Shown: piece by piece, positions 27,152 to 37,333 of the stretch
Numbering within the stretch: position 1 is the first letter of the stretch
Layout of the letters: each line of letters opens with the position of its first letter
Assembly (NCBI GenBank): GCA_965199815.1
Contig: CBDATE010000010.1
Span: 62,001-126,000 of the forward strand
DNA from: Azotimanducus sp965199815
Lineage (GTDB): Bacteria; Pseudomonadota; Gammaproteobacteria; Pseudomonadales; Azotimanducaceae
Direction: 5' to 3'
DNA length: 64,000 nt
Translations under genes and position numbers: made by a program
Notes under the pieces: generated by a model
What the model saw: only the letters and a program-made list of their open reading frames with translations
What the model was told of the DNA's origin: nothing
Databases searched by the model: none

Positions 27152-28078
27152 ATGGTAGATCTGTTGGAAGAAGATGAAGTCGTTGATCGAATACGCGAGT
27201 GGTGGCGCAAGAACGGCCTCTCACTGGCGGGTGGACTGATCCTGATCGTCGCGGGCTGGTCCGGTTGGAACTGGTATGACGCGCGTACCGAAGAACACGC
27301 TCAGGCAGCGTTCGATCAGTTTTCGCAATATGTCGAGCTGCGTACGGCGGGAGAGGCGGACGGTGAAGAGGCTCTGGAGATTCTTGCGCTGCTTGACGGG
27401 CAGTATCAGGGCTCCGGGGCGCAGCTCCTGAGCCTCTTGTATCGCGCTGGTGATGCGGTGGCGGAGGGCGAACTCGCACAGGCGGTGGGATACCTTGAAG
27501 ATGTACTGGAGGCAGCGCCGGGTGGACAGGTGGAGACGCTTGCCGCGCTGCGCCTGGCACGTATCCATATTGCACAAGATGCGCTTGACGAGGCGCAAGC
27601 GCTGCTTGACAGCACTGACGGGGCGGGGTTCCTGGCCATGAAGCAGGAGCTGCAGGGCGACCTGCATGCATCGAGGGAGGATTGGGACAGCGCGCGCGCC
27701 GCTTACCAGGCCGCCCTCGAATCCGAGGAAGCGGCTGAACTGCAGGACACCTGGCCGTTCCTGTCCATGAAAATCCACGCTGTTCAATCCGCGGATGACG
27801 ATCCATTGATGGTTGCGGTTGCTGAAGGCGAGGATGAAGACGTATTGGGGAGCGTCGCAGATGCCGACGAGGTCGGTGCTCCGGTTACCTTCGAGGTGTC
27901 GAGAGATGAACAGGGGGAGATGGTGTTCACACCGACCGGGGATCAGGAGGGGTCTGATACGCCGAATGTCACTCTCTCCGGAGTGGAGGATTCGGATGCC
28001 TCCGAGCAGGCGGATGTTGGCGACCAGGCGCAAGCCGACGAGCAAGCCGACGCTGATGACCAGGAAGAGGAAGCGTGA
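27152..28078 (+). CDS. yfgM: YfgM/TPR_21-type membrane protein, with long acidic tail
   Basis: 308 residues from ATG 27152. Start MVDLLEEDEVVDRIREWWRKNG, then one membrane segment at about 21-38 (LSLAGGLILIVAGWSGW) and a TPR-like periplasmic part, the arrangement of E. coli YfgM, which works with the SecYEG translocon and the BamB gene product downstream. E. coli YfgM is about 206 residues; here residues about 215-308 form an added, very acidic, low-complexity tail (VGDQAQADEQADADDQEEEA). It ends four bases inside the bamB start. Function of the tail is unknown. Confidence 0.9.
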   Translation: MVDLLEEDEVVDRIREWWRKNGLSLAGGLILIVAGWSGWNWYDARTEEHAQAAFDQFSQYVELRTAGEADGEEALEILALLDGQYQGSGAQLLSLLYRAGDAVAEGELAQAVGYLEDVLEAAPGGQVETLAALRLARIHIAQDALDEAQALLDSTDGAGFLAMKQELQGDLHASREDWDSARAAYQAALESEEAAELQDTWPFLSMKIHAVQSADDDPLMVAVAEGEDEDVLGSVADADEVGAPVTFEVSRDEQGEMVFTPTGDQEGSDTPNVTLSGVEDSDASEQADVGDQAQADEQADADDQEEEA

Positions 28079-28080
28079 AC

Positions 28081-29355
28081 ATGATGCGATTATCGATGCA
28101 CACCAGACACACCCGATACCGGGGGCACGGGCAGCTTGCGTCCAGAGTACTGCGCCTGTGCGCCTGTGCATTATTGCTCGGCCTGCTCTCCGGGTGTGCG
28201 ACGCTTGGCAAGCTCGAGTTCTGGGGCAACGGTGATGATGATGTCGAAGCTCCCATGCCCTTGCCCGAGATCGAGAGCGAGGTTTCGATCAAACGCGCCT
28301 GGAGCGCGAGCGTCGGCAAGGGACTCGGCAAGAAGTATGCGCGCATCACACCGGCGCTACTGGCTGACCTGATCATCGCCGCGGATGCTTTCGGCACCCT
28401 GGCGGCCTATGACCGTTTCAGTGGCAAGCGACGCTGGCGCACTCGCATCAAGGCCCCTGATGAGGGCTTCGGATTCGGCCTCGGGGCCAAGCGCGACAAT
28501 GCCTTTGTGACCGCAGGCGTGGCGGCTGGCGAAGGCGTTGCCGTCATTGGCACGGCGAACGGCGAGGCAATCGGGCTGGATGCAGCCACTGGCCGTACCC
28601 TGTGGCGAGCCGAGATGTCGAGCGAGGCCGAAGGTCGGCCAGCTGTTGGCAGCGGACTGGTGTACATCATGGCGGTAGATGGGCGATTGGTGGCGCTTGA
28701 TCTCCTGACTGGAAGGGAACGCTGGAACCACGATGGCGAGGTGCCGGTGCTGACGCTTCGAGGCGGCGGTCAGGTGAATTACGTGGAGGGCGTTGTCTAT
28801 GCACCTTTTGCCAACGGCAAGCTGGTGGCGTTTGATGCCGAGGATGGCGAGATTCGCTGGGAGCATCGCATGAGCCTGTCTCAGGGGCGCTCCGAATTGC
28901 AACGCATCATTGATGTGGATAGCGGTGCGCTGGTGCTTGGCCGCTTTGTCTATAGCGTGAACTACAACGGCAATCTCAAGTCCTTGCGACGCAGCGATGG
29001 CACCAGCGTGTGGGAGCTGGATGTTTCCAGTTTTCAGCCGCTGGCTACCGGCTACGGCAATGTCTATGTGGTCAACAATGAAGGTGCCCTGCTCGCAGTT
29101 GATCAGCGCGAGGCCAGCGTACTCTGGCGGCAGGAACGCTTGCTGCGCCGCGAGTTGACCGCACCGGCAGTGGCCTCGAGCTATCTTGCAGTCGGCGACG
29201 GGCAAGGCTATCTGCATCTGGTGGCGCAATCGGATGGACGCATTGTGGGGCGCGTCAAGGCCGGTCGCGCACTGTTTTCTCCGCCCGTGTTCTCCGATGG
29301 ACTCGTCTATTGTTACGATGGCGGGGGTCGGCTCAGCGCCTTCAGCATTTTGTAG
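28081..29355 (+). CDS. bamB: Outer-membrane assembly lipoprotein BamB
   Basis: About 424 residues from ATG 28081 (an in-frame GTG at 28075 overlaps the yfgM stop). A signal peptide ends in the lipobox LLSGC, so the protein is a lipoprotein. It is followed by PQQ-type beta-propeller repeats (GRTLWRAEM, GRERWNHDGE, GEIRWEHRM, GTSVWELDV). BamB helps BamA fold and insert outer-membrane proteins. The gene order yfgM-bamB-der is conserved in gammaproteobacteria. Confidence 0.95.
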   Translation: MMRLSMHTRHTRYRGHGQLASRVLRLCACALLLGLLSGCATLGKLEFWGNGDDDVEAPMPLPEIESEVSIKRAWSASVGKGLGKKYARITPALLADLIIAADAFGTLAAYDRFSGKRRWRTRIKAPDEGFGFGLGAKRDNAFVTAGVAAGEGVAVIGTANGEAIGLDAATGRTLWRAEMSSEAEGRPAVGSGLVYIMAVDGRLVALDLLTGRERWNHDGEVPVLTLRGGGQVNYVEGVVYAPFANGKLVAFDAEDGEIRWEHRMSLSQGRSELQRIIDVDSGALVLGRFVYSVNYNGNLKSLRRSDGTSVWELDVSSFQPLATGYGNVYVVNNEGALLAVDQREASVLWRQERLLRRELTAPAVASSYLAVGDGQGYLHLVAQSDGRIVGRVKAGRALFSPPVFSDGLVYCYDGGGRLSAFSIL

Positions 29356-29373
29356 CGTGATTCGGCGTGTTCA

Positions 29374-30774
29374 ATGATGCCTGTTCGGGGACCGCGAACG
29401 CTCGCGCTGGTCGGGCGTCCAAATGTTGGTAAATCAACGCTCTTCAATCGCCTGACGCGTACGCGCGATGCCCTGGTGGCTGATGTCGAGGGCGTAACGC
29501 GCGACCGGCGTTTCGGGCGTATGCAGCTTGACGATGCTGTCTGTACGGTTATAGATACGGGCGGCTTCGGCGGTGAGGATGCGTTCGGCCCGCTGGTCGA
29601 CGCACAGATCCAGGCAACGCTCGAGCGTATCGACCTGGCACTGCTGCTGCTTGATGCCAGAAGCGGCCCGCTCCCCGGCGACTATGCCTTGCTGGACCAG
29701 CTCAGGCGCGCCGAATGCCCGGTACTTGGCATCGCCAACAAGTGTGATGGCGTGGATCTTGATGCCGTCCTTGGGGGCTTTGCCGAGCTTGGGCTGAAGG
29801 ATGCTGTGCTGGCAATTTCGGCGCTGCGCGGCACGGGGCTCGGGAAACTGCGTACACATCTTGGCAGCGAGCTTGGCCCCGGCGATGCCCTGCCGAGCCC
29901 GGGAGACGGCATTCGCGTGGCGATTGTCGGCCGCCCGAATGTCGGTAAATCCACTCTGGTCAATCGTCTGCTCGGTGAGACGCGGCAGTTGGTCTCCGAC
30001 ATGCCGGGTACCACCCGTGATGCCATGGAGATGCCTCTGGAGCAGGATGGTGTCCGCTACCTGCTCATCGACACGGCCGGTATTCGCCGCAAGGGCAAGG
30101 TTTCGCAGACAGTCGAGAAGTTTTCCGTCGTCAAGTCGCTTGAAGCCATCAATCGCGCCGAGATTGTCCTCATGCTGGTGGATGCCAGCGAGGGCATTAC
30201 CAGCCAGGACTTGCATCTGCTCGAGTATGCCATCGAGGCCGGCTGCGGCGCGGTGCTGTGTCTCAACAAGTGGGATGCGGTTGATCGGCATACGGCATTG
30301 CAGCTTGCCTCGGAAACCCGGCGGCGGCTCGGCTTCGCACCCTGGGTGCCGGTACGAAAGATTTCCGCCTTGCGCGGCGACAATATTCGTGCAACGCTGA
30401 AGTTCGCCAGGAAGATGCATGATCTGCGCAATGTCGAGATCAAGCCAGCCAGGATGACCGGCATATTGCAGGCGGCGCAGCGGGCAGTGCCTCCGCCGCT
30501 GGTGTCTGGCAGGCGTGTCAAGTTGCGCTATGCCCACAAGGTCAGTTCACACCCGCCGCGCATCATGATTCACGGCAGTCGTACCGGAATGCTTCCGAAC
30601 CACTATGTGCGATATCTGGAGAAGGTGTTTCGAGAGGAACTCGGGCTTGTGGGGTCGCCCGTACAGTTCAGTTTCAAGGATGCCCCCAACCCCTTCGCCG
30701 GTCAGCGCAACGAGCTGTCTCGGCGCCAGCTCGCCAAGCGCCGCCGCCTGATTGCGCATTCACGACGCAAGTGA
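29374..30774 (+). CDS. der: Ribosome biogenesis GTPase Der (EngA)
   Basis: 466 residues. Two tandem GTPase domains, each with GRPNVGKST (near 12-20 and 187-195), DTGGF/DTAGI and NKCD/NKWD motifs, followed by a KH-like C-terminal domain with a basic end (RRQLAKRRRLIAHSRRK). Der acts in 50S subunit maturation. It is the last gene of the ndk-der run; the convergent M23 gene follows 20 bases on. Confidence 0.97.
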   Translation: MMPVRGPRTLALVGRPNVGKSTLFNRLTRTRDALVADVEGVTRDRRFGRMQLDDAVCTVIDTGGFGGEDAFGPLVDAQIQATLERIDLALLLLDARSGPLPGDYALLDQLRRAECPVLGIANKCDGVDLDAVLGGFAELGLKDAVLAISALRGTGLGKLRTHLGSELGPGDALPSPGDGIRVAIVGRPNVGKSTLVNRLLGETRQLVSDMPGTTRDAMEMPLEQDGVRYLLIDTAGIRRKGKVSQTVEKFSVVKSLEAINRAEIVLMLVDASEGITSQDLHLLEYAIEAGCGAVLCLNKWDAVDRHTALQLASETRRRLGFAPWVPVRKISALRGDNIRATLKFARKMHDLRNVEIKPARMTGILQAAQRAVPPPLVSGRRVKLRYAHKVSSHPPRIMIHGSRTGMLPNHYVRYLEKVFREELGLVGSPVQFSFKDAPNPFAGQRNELSRRQLAKRRRLIAHSRRK

Positions 30775-30794
30775 TTCAGGGGAGCTGTGGGGAG

Positions 30795-31634
30795 CTATAA
30801 CTCGAGCGCAATTTCCGGATCCACGCGCACTCCACCAACCGACAGCGTCCAGTGCACATGCGGCCCGGTGGCGCGCCCCGTGGCCCCGACCTTGCCGACA
30901 AGGGCACCTTGTGCTATCTCCTGATCCTGTTCAACCAGGATTTCGCTCATGTGTCCGAGCATGGAAACGATGCCGGCACCGTGATCGATCATCACCAGAA
31001 GCCCGCTGAAGAAGAAATCACCGGTAAGCGCCACCTTGCCCGCGGCCGGGGCGATGATCGATGTGCCGGTGGGCGCAGCTATGTCGAGCCCTGAATGCGG
31101 ACTGCGTGGCTGGTCGTTGAAAAATCGACGTACGCCGAACTCACTCGAGCGCCGCCCCTGAACGGGCTGCTGCATCGGAAAGGGGAGCGCTTCGAGATCG
31201 CTGAAGGAGTCGTACACAGCTTTTTGTCGCGCAGCTTCGCGCATAAAGCGCGCTATATCCTCGGGCTCCGGTTCGACCTTGCGCTGATCGGCGATCTGCA
31301 GGCGCTCCTCACGATAGGTACGCGCCTCAACTTCAATGTCGAGCACTGTTTCCTTGCCGTCTGTATCGACAAGCACTACCTCATGTGCGCCCGGCTCGGT
31401 GTCCATGTGCACGGGGGTCAGTACCAGGCCACTACTCGTGACCGGCAGGCGAACCTGCCCCAGGCGGGCGGATGCGAGATCGGTACGCCCCGTGTGCAGG
31501 ATGCGAATACCTCCCTGCTTGATGAGATGCTCCTGATTGTCTGCGCCATCGGCGGCGGTCGCCAGCAGGCCGAGACAGAGCCAGAGCGGTAGCAGAGAGG
31601 ATGTGAACAGTGAAGAAGGTTTCATGGTAGTCAT
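30795..31634 (-). CDS. M23 family metallopeptidase, exported
   Basis: 279 residues with a signal peptide (LLPLWLCLGLLATAADGA). The C-terminal half is a LytM/M23 domain: HSGLDIAAPTG (first His/Asp zinc ligands) and HVHW (third ligand), so the zinc site looks intact. Predicted to cut or bind peptidoglycan in the periplasm, or to activate amidases as NlpD/EnvC do. Its start overlaps the xseA stop by four bases (ATGA). Confidence 0.9.
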   Translation of the reverse strand: MTTMKPSSLFTSSLLPLWLCLGLLATAADGADNQEHLIKQGGIRILHTGRTDLASARLGQVRLPVTSSGLVLTPVHMDTEPGAHEVVLVDTDGKETVLDIEVEARTYREERLQIADQRKVEPEPEDIARFMREAARQKAVYDSFSDLEALPFPMQQPVQGRRSSEFGVRRFFNDQPRSPHSGLDIAAPTGTSIIAPAAGKVALTGDFFFSGLLVMIDHGAGIVSMLGHMSEILVEQDQEIAQGALVGKVGATGRATGPHVHWTLSVGGVRVDPEIALEL

Positions 31635-33037
31635 TGTGATGCGGGGGATGAGGGTGTGTGAATACCCTGCACCTGAACCTCGAGCTCGCCATCGGCGAGG
31701 TGAGCGCGCAGGGGTTCATGCAGGGTCGCCTGATTGACGAGGGTGACGGTTTGGCCGTAACGCTCTCCAAGGATACCGGGTCGCGTCAATATTGCATAGC
31801 CGCGTGCCAGGGTTGCGGTTGGGCTCAAGGCTTCAAGGCGTGTCTCGAGCGCGGCAAGATTTGTTGATGCGCTGCGGCGCAGACTTGTCTCGGCGCGATC
31901 GAGACGCAGCTGTGCATCGGACAGGTCGCGGCGAAGGCGCGTGATGCGAGCCGTCGGATCTGCGCGACGCAATCGCCCGCAGGCATCGTCCAGGCGCTGG
32001 CTGCGTCTCTCCTGTCCAAGCATGAATACACGAGCGAGCCGCTGATCACACTCGTCAAGGCGTTGCAATCCTTGCTGCACAATCCGTCTCGGGTTCTTCG
32101 CCGCCAGCCGTTCCGTCCATTGTCTCAGTCGATCCTGCTTCAGGTGTTGCACTTGCCTGCTCGCCAGGCGCGCCATGTGACGCAGAAGATCGGTGATGTG
32201 TGCGTTCACCTGCTGCAAGTCCGGCGTGGTCAGGGCGGCAGCGGCGGTCGGTGTTGCGGCGCGCTGATCGGCCGCCAGATCGCTGAGCGTAGTGTCTGTT
32301 TCGTGACCTATACCGGTGACCACTGGAATCTGGCAGGCGGCGACGGCTCTCACCACCGGTTCGAGATTGAAGGCCCACAGATCTTCGAGCGAGCCGCCGC
32401 CACGCGCGAGCAACACCAGATCCGGGCGCGAGACACCGGATTCTGCGGGCCATTTGGCCAGCTTGCGAAATGCTTGCAGGATGTCCGGTGCGGCATTCGC
32501 ACCCTGTACGGAGACCGGCAGCAGGGTGCACTGAAACCCGGCGCTACGGGTGCGCAAGGTCTTGAAGATGTCCCTCAAGGCGGCTCCGGATGGGGATGTT
32601 ATAACCGCCAGGTGACGCGCGAATTGCGGCAGGGGACGCTTGTTCTCGGCCTCGAACAGGCCCTCCGCGGCGAGCTTCTTGCGCAAGGCTTCGAGGGCGA
32701 GCAGCAGTTCACCGGTGCCCGCAAGCTGCATGTCGCGGGCAATGGCCTGATAGTTGCCGCGCGCTTCATACAGGCTGATGCGACAGCGGAGCCTGATTTG
32801 CGCCCCGTCCGTGGGCGTGAACTTCAGCCGCTGATTGTCACTCCGGAACATGACGCAGCGCAGTTCCGCATCTTCATCCTTGAGGGAAAAATACCAGTGC
32901 CCCGAACGGTAGGATTTGAAGCCCGACACCTCGCCCTGAATCAGGACATCGGGGAAGCTGCCCTCGAGCAGATTCCTTGCCAGCGCGTTGACCTCCGAGA
33001 CCGAGTAAACGCCGTGATTTTGTCCTTCGAGTTTCAT
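31631..33037 (-). CDS. xseA: Exodeoxyribonuclease VII large subunit
   Basis: 468 residues from ATG 33037 (MKLEGQNHGVYSVSEVNALA); the frame is open to 33091, but those residues are not family-like. It has the N-terminal OB domain (IQGEVSGFKSYRSGHWYFSLK), the catalytic region (LARGGGSLEDLWAFN, GIGHETDTTLSDLAADQRAATP) and a coiled-coil C-terminus. With XseB it degrades single-stranded DNA from both ends. xseB is not here. The stop overlaps the M23 gene. Confidence 0.96.
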   Translation of the reverse strand: MKLEGQNHGVYSVSEVNALARNLLEGSFPDVLIQGEVSGFKSYRSGHWYFSLKDEDAELRCVMFRSDNQRLKFTPTDGAQIRLRCRISLYEARGNYQAIARDMQLAGTGELLLALEALRKKLAAEGLFEAENKRPLPQFARHLAVITSPSGAALRDIFKTLRTRSAGFQCTLLPVSVQGANAAPDILQAFRKLAKWPAESGVSRPDLVLLARGGGSLEDLWAFNLEPVVRAVAACQIPVVTGIGHETDTTLSDLAADQRAATPTAAAALTTPDLQQVNAHITDLLRHMARLASRQVQHLKQDRLRQWTERLAAKNPRRIVQQGLQRLDECDQRLARVFMLGQERRSQRLDDACGRLRRADPTARITRLRRDLSDAQLRLDRAETSLRRSASTNLAALETRLEALSPTATLARGYAILTRPGILGERYGQTVTLVNQATLHEPLRAHLADGELEVQVQGIHTPSSPASQ

Positions 33038-33096
33038 GCTGGCGGAATGCGCGTGACAGGCGCGATAATGCCAAGTGTACAAAAGGAGCACAGGAT

Positions 33097-33771
33097 ATGT
33101 CTGACCGAACCATAGTGATCACCGGTGCCGCGGGCGCGCTTGGTCGCGTTGTGGCGGAGCGGTTTCGCGCTCATGGCGATACCCTCGCGCTGCTCGATCT
33201 GATCGAAACGGATCAGCATGCCGAATACTTCGCCTGCTGCGACCTGCGTGATGCCGAGGCCTGTCAGGCGCAAGTCGAGCGTATCCGCGATCGTTTCGGG
33301 CACATTGATGTACTGCTGAATATCGCTGGCGGGTTCGAGATGGGCGAACCTGTGTATGCCACGCGTACGGAAGTCTGGAAACGGATGTTCGACATCAATG
33401 TATGGACCATGATCAACATGGTACAGGCCGTGGTGCCGGTGATGCGTGCACAGGGACGCGGCAAGATCGTCAACATGGGTGCGCGTGCGGCGCTCAGGGG
33501 GTCGGCCTTGATGGGTGCCTATGCTGCCTCCAAAAGCGTGGTGATGCGCCTCACCGAAAGCCTCGCCGATGAGCTCGGGGAGGACGGCATCAACGTCAAC
33601 TGCATTTTGCCCAGCATCATCGACACGCCACGCAATCGACAGGACATGCCGGACGAGGAGCATGCTCGCTGGGTGTCCCCGGATGCGATTGCGCACACCA
33701 TGGAGTTTCTGGCATCCGAAGCGAGTGATGCCATGCATGGGGCGGCCCTGCCGGTCGATGGTCTCTGCTGA
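33097..33771 (+). CDS. Short-chain dehydrogenase/reductase
   Basis: 224 residues. Classical SDR: nucleotide-binding TGAAGALG at 10-17, NxAG-type motif (NIAGG), catalytic YAASK (Tyr and Lys spaced by three) near 165, and the end PVDGLC. Substrate unknown. It is divergent from xseA with a 59-base gap. Length is slightly short for the family but complete. Confidence 0.88.
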   Translation: MSDRTIVITGAAGALGRVVAERFRAHGDTLALLDLIETDQHAEYFACCDLRDAEACQAQVERIRDRFGHIDVLLNIAGGFEMGEPVYATRTEVWKRMFDINVWTMINMVQAVVPVMRAQGRGKIVNMGARAALRGSALMGAYAASKSVVMRLTESLADELGEDGINVNCILPSIIDTPRNRQDMPDEEHARWVSPDAIAHTMEFLASEASDAMHGAALPVDGLC

Positions 33772-33866
33772 ATCCCTGCGCTTGCCTTTGGGGTGCTGCC
33801 AACGCCAAATGACAGTATGGTGCAGGTCAGGCGTACAATTGCCCGTTATAAAACCGAGACTCGCCA

Positions 33867-35306
33867 GTGACCACTCTCCGCACCTCTGAAGCCGAACGCG
33901 CCCGCACCTTGCCCGGGGTTTCCGTACTCATGCTGCCCGCGCTGCTTGCCGCGCTGCTGGCGGCCTCGCCGACGCAGGCCGAGCTCCCTGATTTTGCTGA
34001 TCTGTTTGAAGAGAACGTAGATTCGGTGGTGCACATCACAGTGGTGAGCGAAGGCAGCGATATGTTGTCGCGCCTGAGGCAGCGCATCCCCGAACAGTGG
34101 CTCGAACGCAGGTTCGGCCCCCTGCCACGCCAGGAGCCGCCCCTGCGACGCGGCCAGGGGTCGGGCTTCATTATTTCCGCGGATGGCTATGTACTCACCA
34201 ATAGCCATGTGGTCAGTGAGAGCGACGACATTGGCGACATTACCGTCAGGTTGCATGACCGTCGCGAGTTCAAGGCGGAGCTTGTGGGCTCCGATGAGCG
34301 CGCTGATGTGGCCTTGCTCAAGGTGGATGCAGAGGACCTGCCAGCTGTCCGACTCGGCGATTCCGACAGCTTGCGCACAGGTGAATGGGTGTTTGCGATA
34401 GGTTCGCCTTTCAACTTTGAATTCAGTATCACGCATGGCATCGTCAGCGCGCTCGGGCGCACATCCACTGCTGGCAACAATTCCTATGTGCCGTTCATTC
34501 AGTCGGATGTCGCCATCAACCGTGGCAATTCGGGCGGGCCGCTGTTTGACCTCGATGGCCGCGTCGTGGGCATCAATTCCCAGATTTTCTCGCGCTCCGG
34601 CGGCTTTCAGGGCATCTCCCTGTCCATTCCCATAGATGCGGCCATGGAAGTAGTCGAACAGTTGCGCGAGAATGGCAAGGTGTCGCGAGGGTTTCTCGGG
34701 GTGACGCTTGATTCCGGGCTGTCTTACGAGGTGGCCAGGAGTCTTGGGCTGGACCGACCGCGTGGCGCTCTGGTGACCAATGTGCTGGAGGACACGCCGG
34801 CAGAGGAGGCCGGAATTCAATCGGGTGATGTCATCCTCTCGGTTGATGGTGAGGCGGTGGACCTCTCCAGCGACCTGCCGTTCATGATTGGTCGCAAGCA
34901 GAGCGGAGACACGGTGAAGCTGGAGATCTGGCGTTACAAGCGTAAACTCGATGTCGAAGTCACCCTCTCCTTGCTGCCCGATGCGGATGAGGGGCAAGAC
35001 GATGAAGTGCAAGATGAAGAAGAACTCGAGCCGGGTGTGCTCGGCCTGGCGGTGACCAATGTGCCCGTGGAGATCAGTCGGCGGCTGGATATAGACGGCG
35101 GCGTACTGGTGCGCTCCTCAACCGGCCTTGCCAGAGAAGCGGATATCCTGGCGCGCGATCTGATCATCGAGGTGCAAGGCGCACCCATAGGCGATGCTTC
35201 CGACTTCAGGGAGGCCGTGCGCGCTCTCGAGGCCGGAGAGCATGCGAGTTTTCTCATCATGCGTAACGGCATCCGCACCTACAGGGCGATTCTTCTACCG
35301 GAATAA
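33867..35306 (+). CDS. mucD: DegQ/MucD-type periplasmic serine protease
   Basis: 479 residues from GTG 33867; a signal peptide ends near PTQA (LLAALLAASPTQA). Trypsin-like catalytic triad: His in TNSHVV, Asp in ADVALLKV and Ser in NRGNSGGPL. Two PDZ domains follow (VLEDTPAEEAGIQSGDVI and the shorter C-terminal one). Position before lepA is the mucD/degQ place in gammaproteobacteria; it clears misfolded envelope proteins. A TATAAA at about 33846 may be a -10, with low confidence. Confidence 0.93.
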   Translation: MTTLRTSEAERARTLPGVSVLMLPALLAALLAASPTQAELPDFADLFEENVDSVVHITVVSEGSDMLSRLRQRIPEQWLERRFGPLPRQEPPLRRGQGSGFIISADGYVLTNSHVVSESDDIGDITVRLHDRREFKAELVGSDERADVALLKVDAEDLPAVRLGDSDSLRTGEWVFAIGSPFNFEFSITHGIVSALGRTSTAGNNSYVPFIQSDVAINRGNSGGPLFDLDGRVVGINSQIFSRSGGFQGISLSIPIDAAMEVVEQLRENGKVSRGFLGVTLDSGLSYEVARSLGLDRPRGALVTNVLEDTPAEEAGIQSGDVILSVDGEAVDLSSDLPFMIGRKQSGDTVKLEIWRYKRKLDVEVTLSLLPDADEGQDDEVQDEEELEPGVLGLAVTNVPVEISRRLDIDGGVLVRSSTGLAREADILARDLIIEVQGAPIGDASDFREAVRALEAGEHASFLIMRNGIRTYRAILLPE

Positions 35307-35384
35307 GTGGTATCAGACCCTGCATTCCTGCACTCGTCACACTCGGGCATGGCTTGCGTCCGCTCCTGAACGCTCCTTCAACAG

Positions 35385-37214
35385 GTGCTGGTGCGGCCGG
35401 TGTGCGCCTTGACCGCGCTCGCGCACATACGCAATTTTTCGATCATTGCGCACATTGATCACGGCAAGTCCACGCTCGCCGACCGGCTGATCGAGCGCTG
35501 TGGCGGCCTTGCAGCCCGCGAGATGTCCTCGCGAGTGCTCGATACCATGGAGCTTGAACGCGAGCGCGGGATTACCATCAAATCGCAGAGCGTCAGCCTG
35601 CGCTATGTGTCCGCCGCAGGCAGCGAATATCAACTGAACCTCATCGATACCCCGGGGCATGTGGATTTTCACTACGAAGTCTCGCGCTCACTCGCTGCCT
35701 GCGAGGGTGCCCTGCTGCTCGTGGATGCTGCCCAGGGTGTGGAGGCGCAATCGGTAGCCAATTGTCTGGCCGCGATCGAACAGGATGTCGAGGTACTGCC
35801 GGTGCTCAACAAGGTGGACCTTGCTCAAGCCGAACCGGAACGGGTGGCAGGGGAAATCGAGGCGCTCGTGGGTCTTGATGCCAGTAACGTACTCGGTGTC
35901 AGCGCCAAGACCGGCCACGGCGTGGATGAATTGCTGGAGCGGCTGGTAGCCACGGTGCCGCCGCCCGAGGGAAGCCGGGAAGGCCACCTGCGCGCGCTGA
36001 TCATCGACTCCTGGTTCGACCAGTATCTCGGCATCGTCTCGCTGGTACGCGTGATGCAGGGCAGCCTGCGCGCTGGAGAACAGGTGCTGGCATCGTCTCT
36101 TGGCCGTACCCACGAAGTAACCGAAGTCGGCGTTTTCACGCCCAGGCGTGTGGCGCGTGAGGCGCTCATGGTGGGTGAGGTCGGCTATGTGGTGGCGGGC
36201 ATCAAGGACGTGAAGGGCGCGCCCGTGGGCGACACCTTCCTCAGTCCGCTGGATCCGGACCCGCAGCCGCTGCCGGGATTCCAGGAAGTCAAGCAGGTGG
36301 TGTACGCCGGGTTGTTTCCGGTCGATTCGGATGATTTCGAGTCCTTTCGCACCGCCCTTGATCGCTTGCGGCTGAATGATGCTGCGCTCTTCTACGAACC
36401 GGAAACATCGGACGCGCTCGGGTTCGGTTTTCGCTGCGGCTTCCTTGGCACTCTGCATATGGAGGTGGTGCAGGAACGGCTCGAGCGCGAGTACAACCTC
36501 AATCTCATCAGTTCCGCTCCAACGGTGCTCTATGAACTCGAGATGACCTCCGGTGAGGTGATACAAATCCAGAATCCGTCCAATATGCCGGAGCCTTCAC
36601 GCCTGAGCGAGATTCGCGAGCCGGTGGCCGAAGTCACCATAGTGACCACTCGGGAGACGGTCGGCAAGGTGATGAATCTGTGCGTCGAGCGACGGGGTGA
36701 GCAGGTGTCGCTCGACATTCGCGGCTCACAAGCCGCGCTCGTATGGCGATTGCCGATGAGCGAGGTGGTGCTGGATTTTCATGATCGATTGAAATCGGTG
36801 ACGCGCGGCTTCGGCTCCATGGATTATTCGTTCGCTGGATTTCAATGCGAGGATCTGGTGCGGCTCGATGTACTGGTCAACGGCGATGTGGTGGATGCGC
36901 TCGCCATGATCGTGCATCGGCGTGTGTCCCGGCAACGCGGGCTGGAGATGCTGTCGCGGCTCAAGACACTTATTCCACGGCAGATGTTTGACGTAGCGCT
37001 ACAGGCCGCGATCGGTAATCAGATCATTGCACGCCAGACGGTGAAGGCGCTGCGCAAGAATGTCACCGCCAAGTGTTACGGGGGCGATGTGACGCGCAAG
37101 AAGAAGCTCCTGAAGAAGCAGAAGGAGGGCAAGAAGCGTATGAAGCGGCTCGGCTCGGTGGAGATTCCACAGGCCGCCTTTCTTGCTGCGCTCGCGCGCG
37201 ACGATTCCGGGTAG
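35385..37214 (+). CDS. lepA: Elongation factor 4
   Basis: 609 residues from GTG 35385; internal starts GTG 35400 or TTG 35409 are also plausible, since the conserved part begins at AHIRNFSIIAHIDHGKST. It has EF-G-like G domain motifs, FDTPGH-type LIDTPGHVDF and NKVD, and the LepA-specific C-terminal domain ending in a basic KKKLLKKQKEGKKRMKRLGS. LepA helps translation recover from stalls. It is followed by lepB. Confidence 0.97.
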   Translation: MLVRPVCALTALAHIRNFSIIAHIDHGKSTLADRLIERCGGLAAREMSSRVLDTMELERERGITIKSQSVSLRYVSAAGSEYQLNLIDTPGHVDFHYEVSRSLAACEGALLLVDAAQGVEAQSVANCLAAIEQDVEVLPVLNKVDLAQAEPERVAGEIEALVGLDASNVLGVSAKTGHGVDELLERLVATVPPPEGSREGHLRALIIDSWFDQYLGIVSLVRVMQGSLRAGEQVLASSLGRTHEVTEVGVFTPRRVAREALMVGEVGYVVAGIKDVKGAPVGDTFLSPLDPDPQPLPGFQEVKQVVYAGLFPVDSDDFESFRTALDRLRLNDAALFYEPETSDALGFGFRCGFLGTLHMEVVQERLEREYNLNLISSAPTVLYELEMTSGEVIQIQNPSNMPEPSRLSEIREPVAEVTIVTTRETVGKVMNLCVERRGEQVSLDIRGSQAALVWRLPMSEVVLDFHDRLKSVTRGFGSMDYSFAGFQCEDLVRLDVLVNGDVVDALAMIVHRRVSRQRGLEMLSRLKTLIPRQMFDVALQAAIGNQIIARQTVKALRKNVTAKCYGGDVTRKKKLLKKQKEGKKRMKRLGSVEIPQAAFLAALARDDSG

Positions 37215-37333
37215 CACATACCAAGTTGATACGCTGATGCGCTGACTCGTGTGCACTCACAAGCGGTCTCGCCAGTTCTGCACACACGTGTTGACGCAGA
37301 TGAGCAGTCCGCGCCTTGGGCTACAATACGTTT

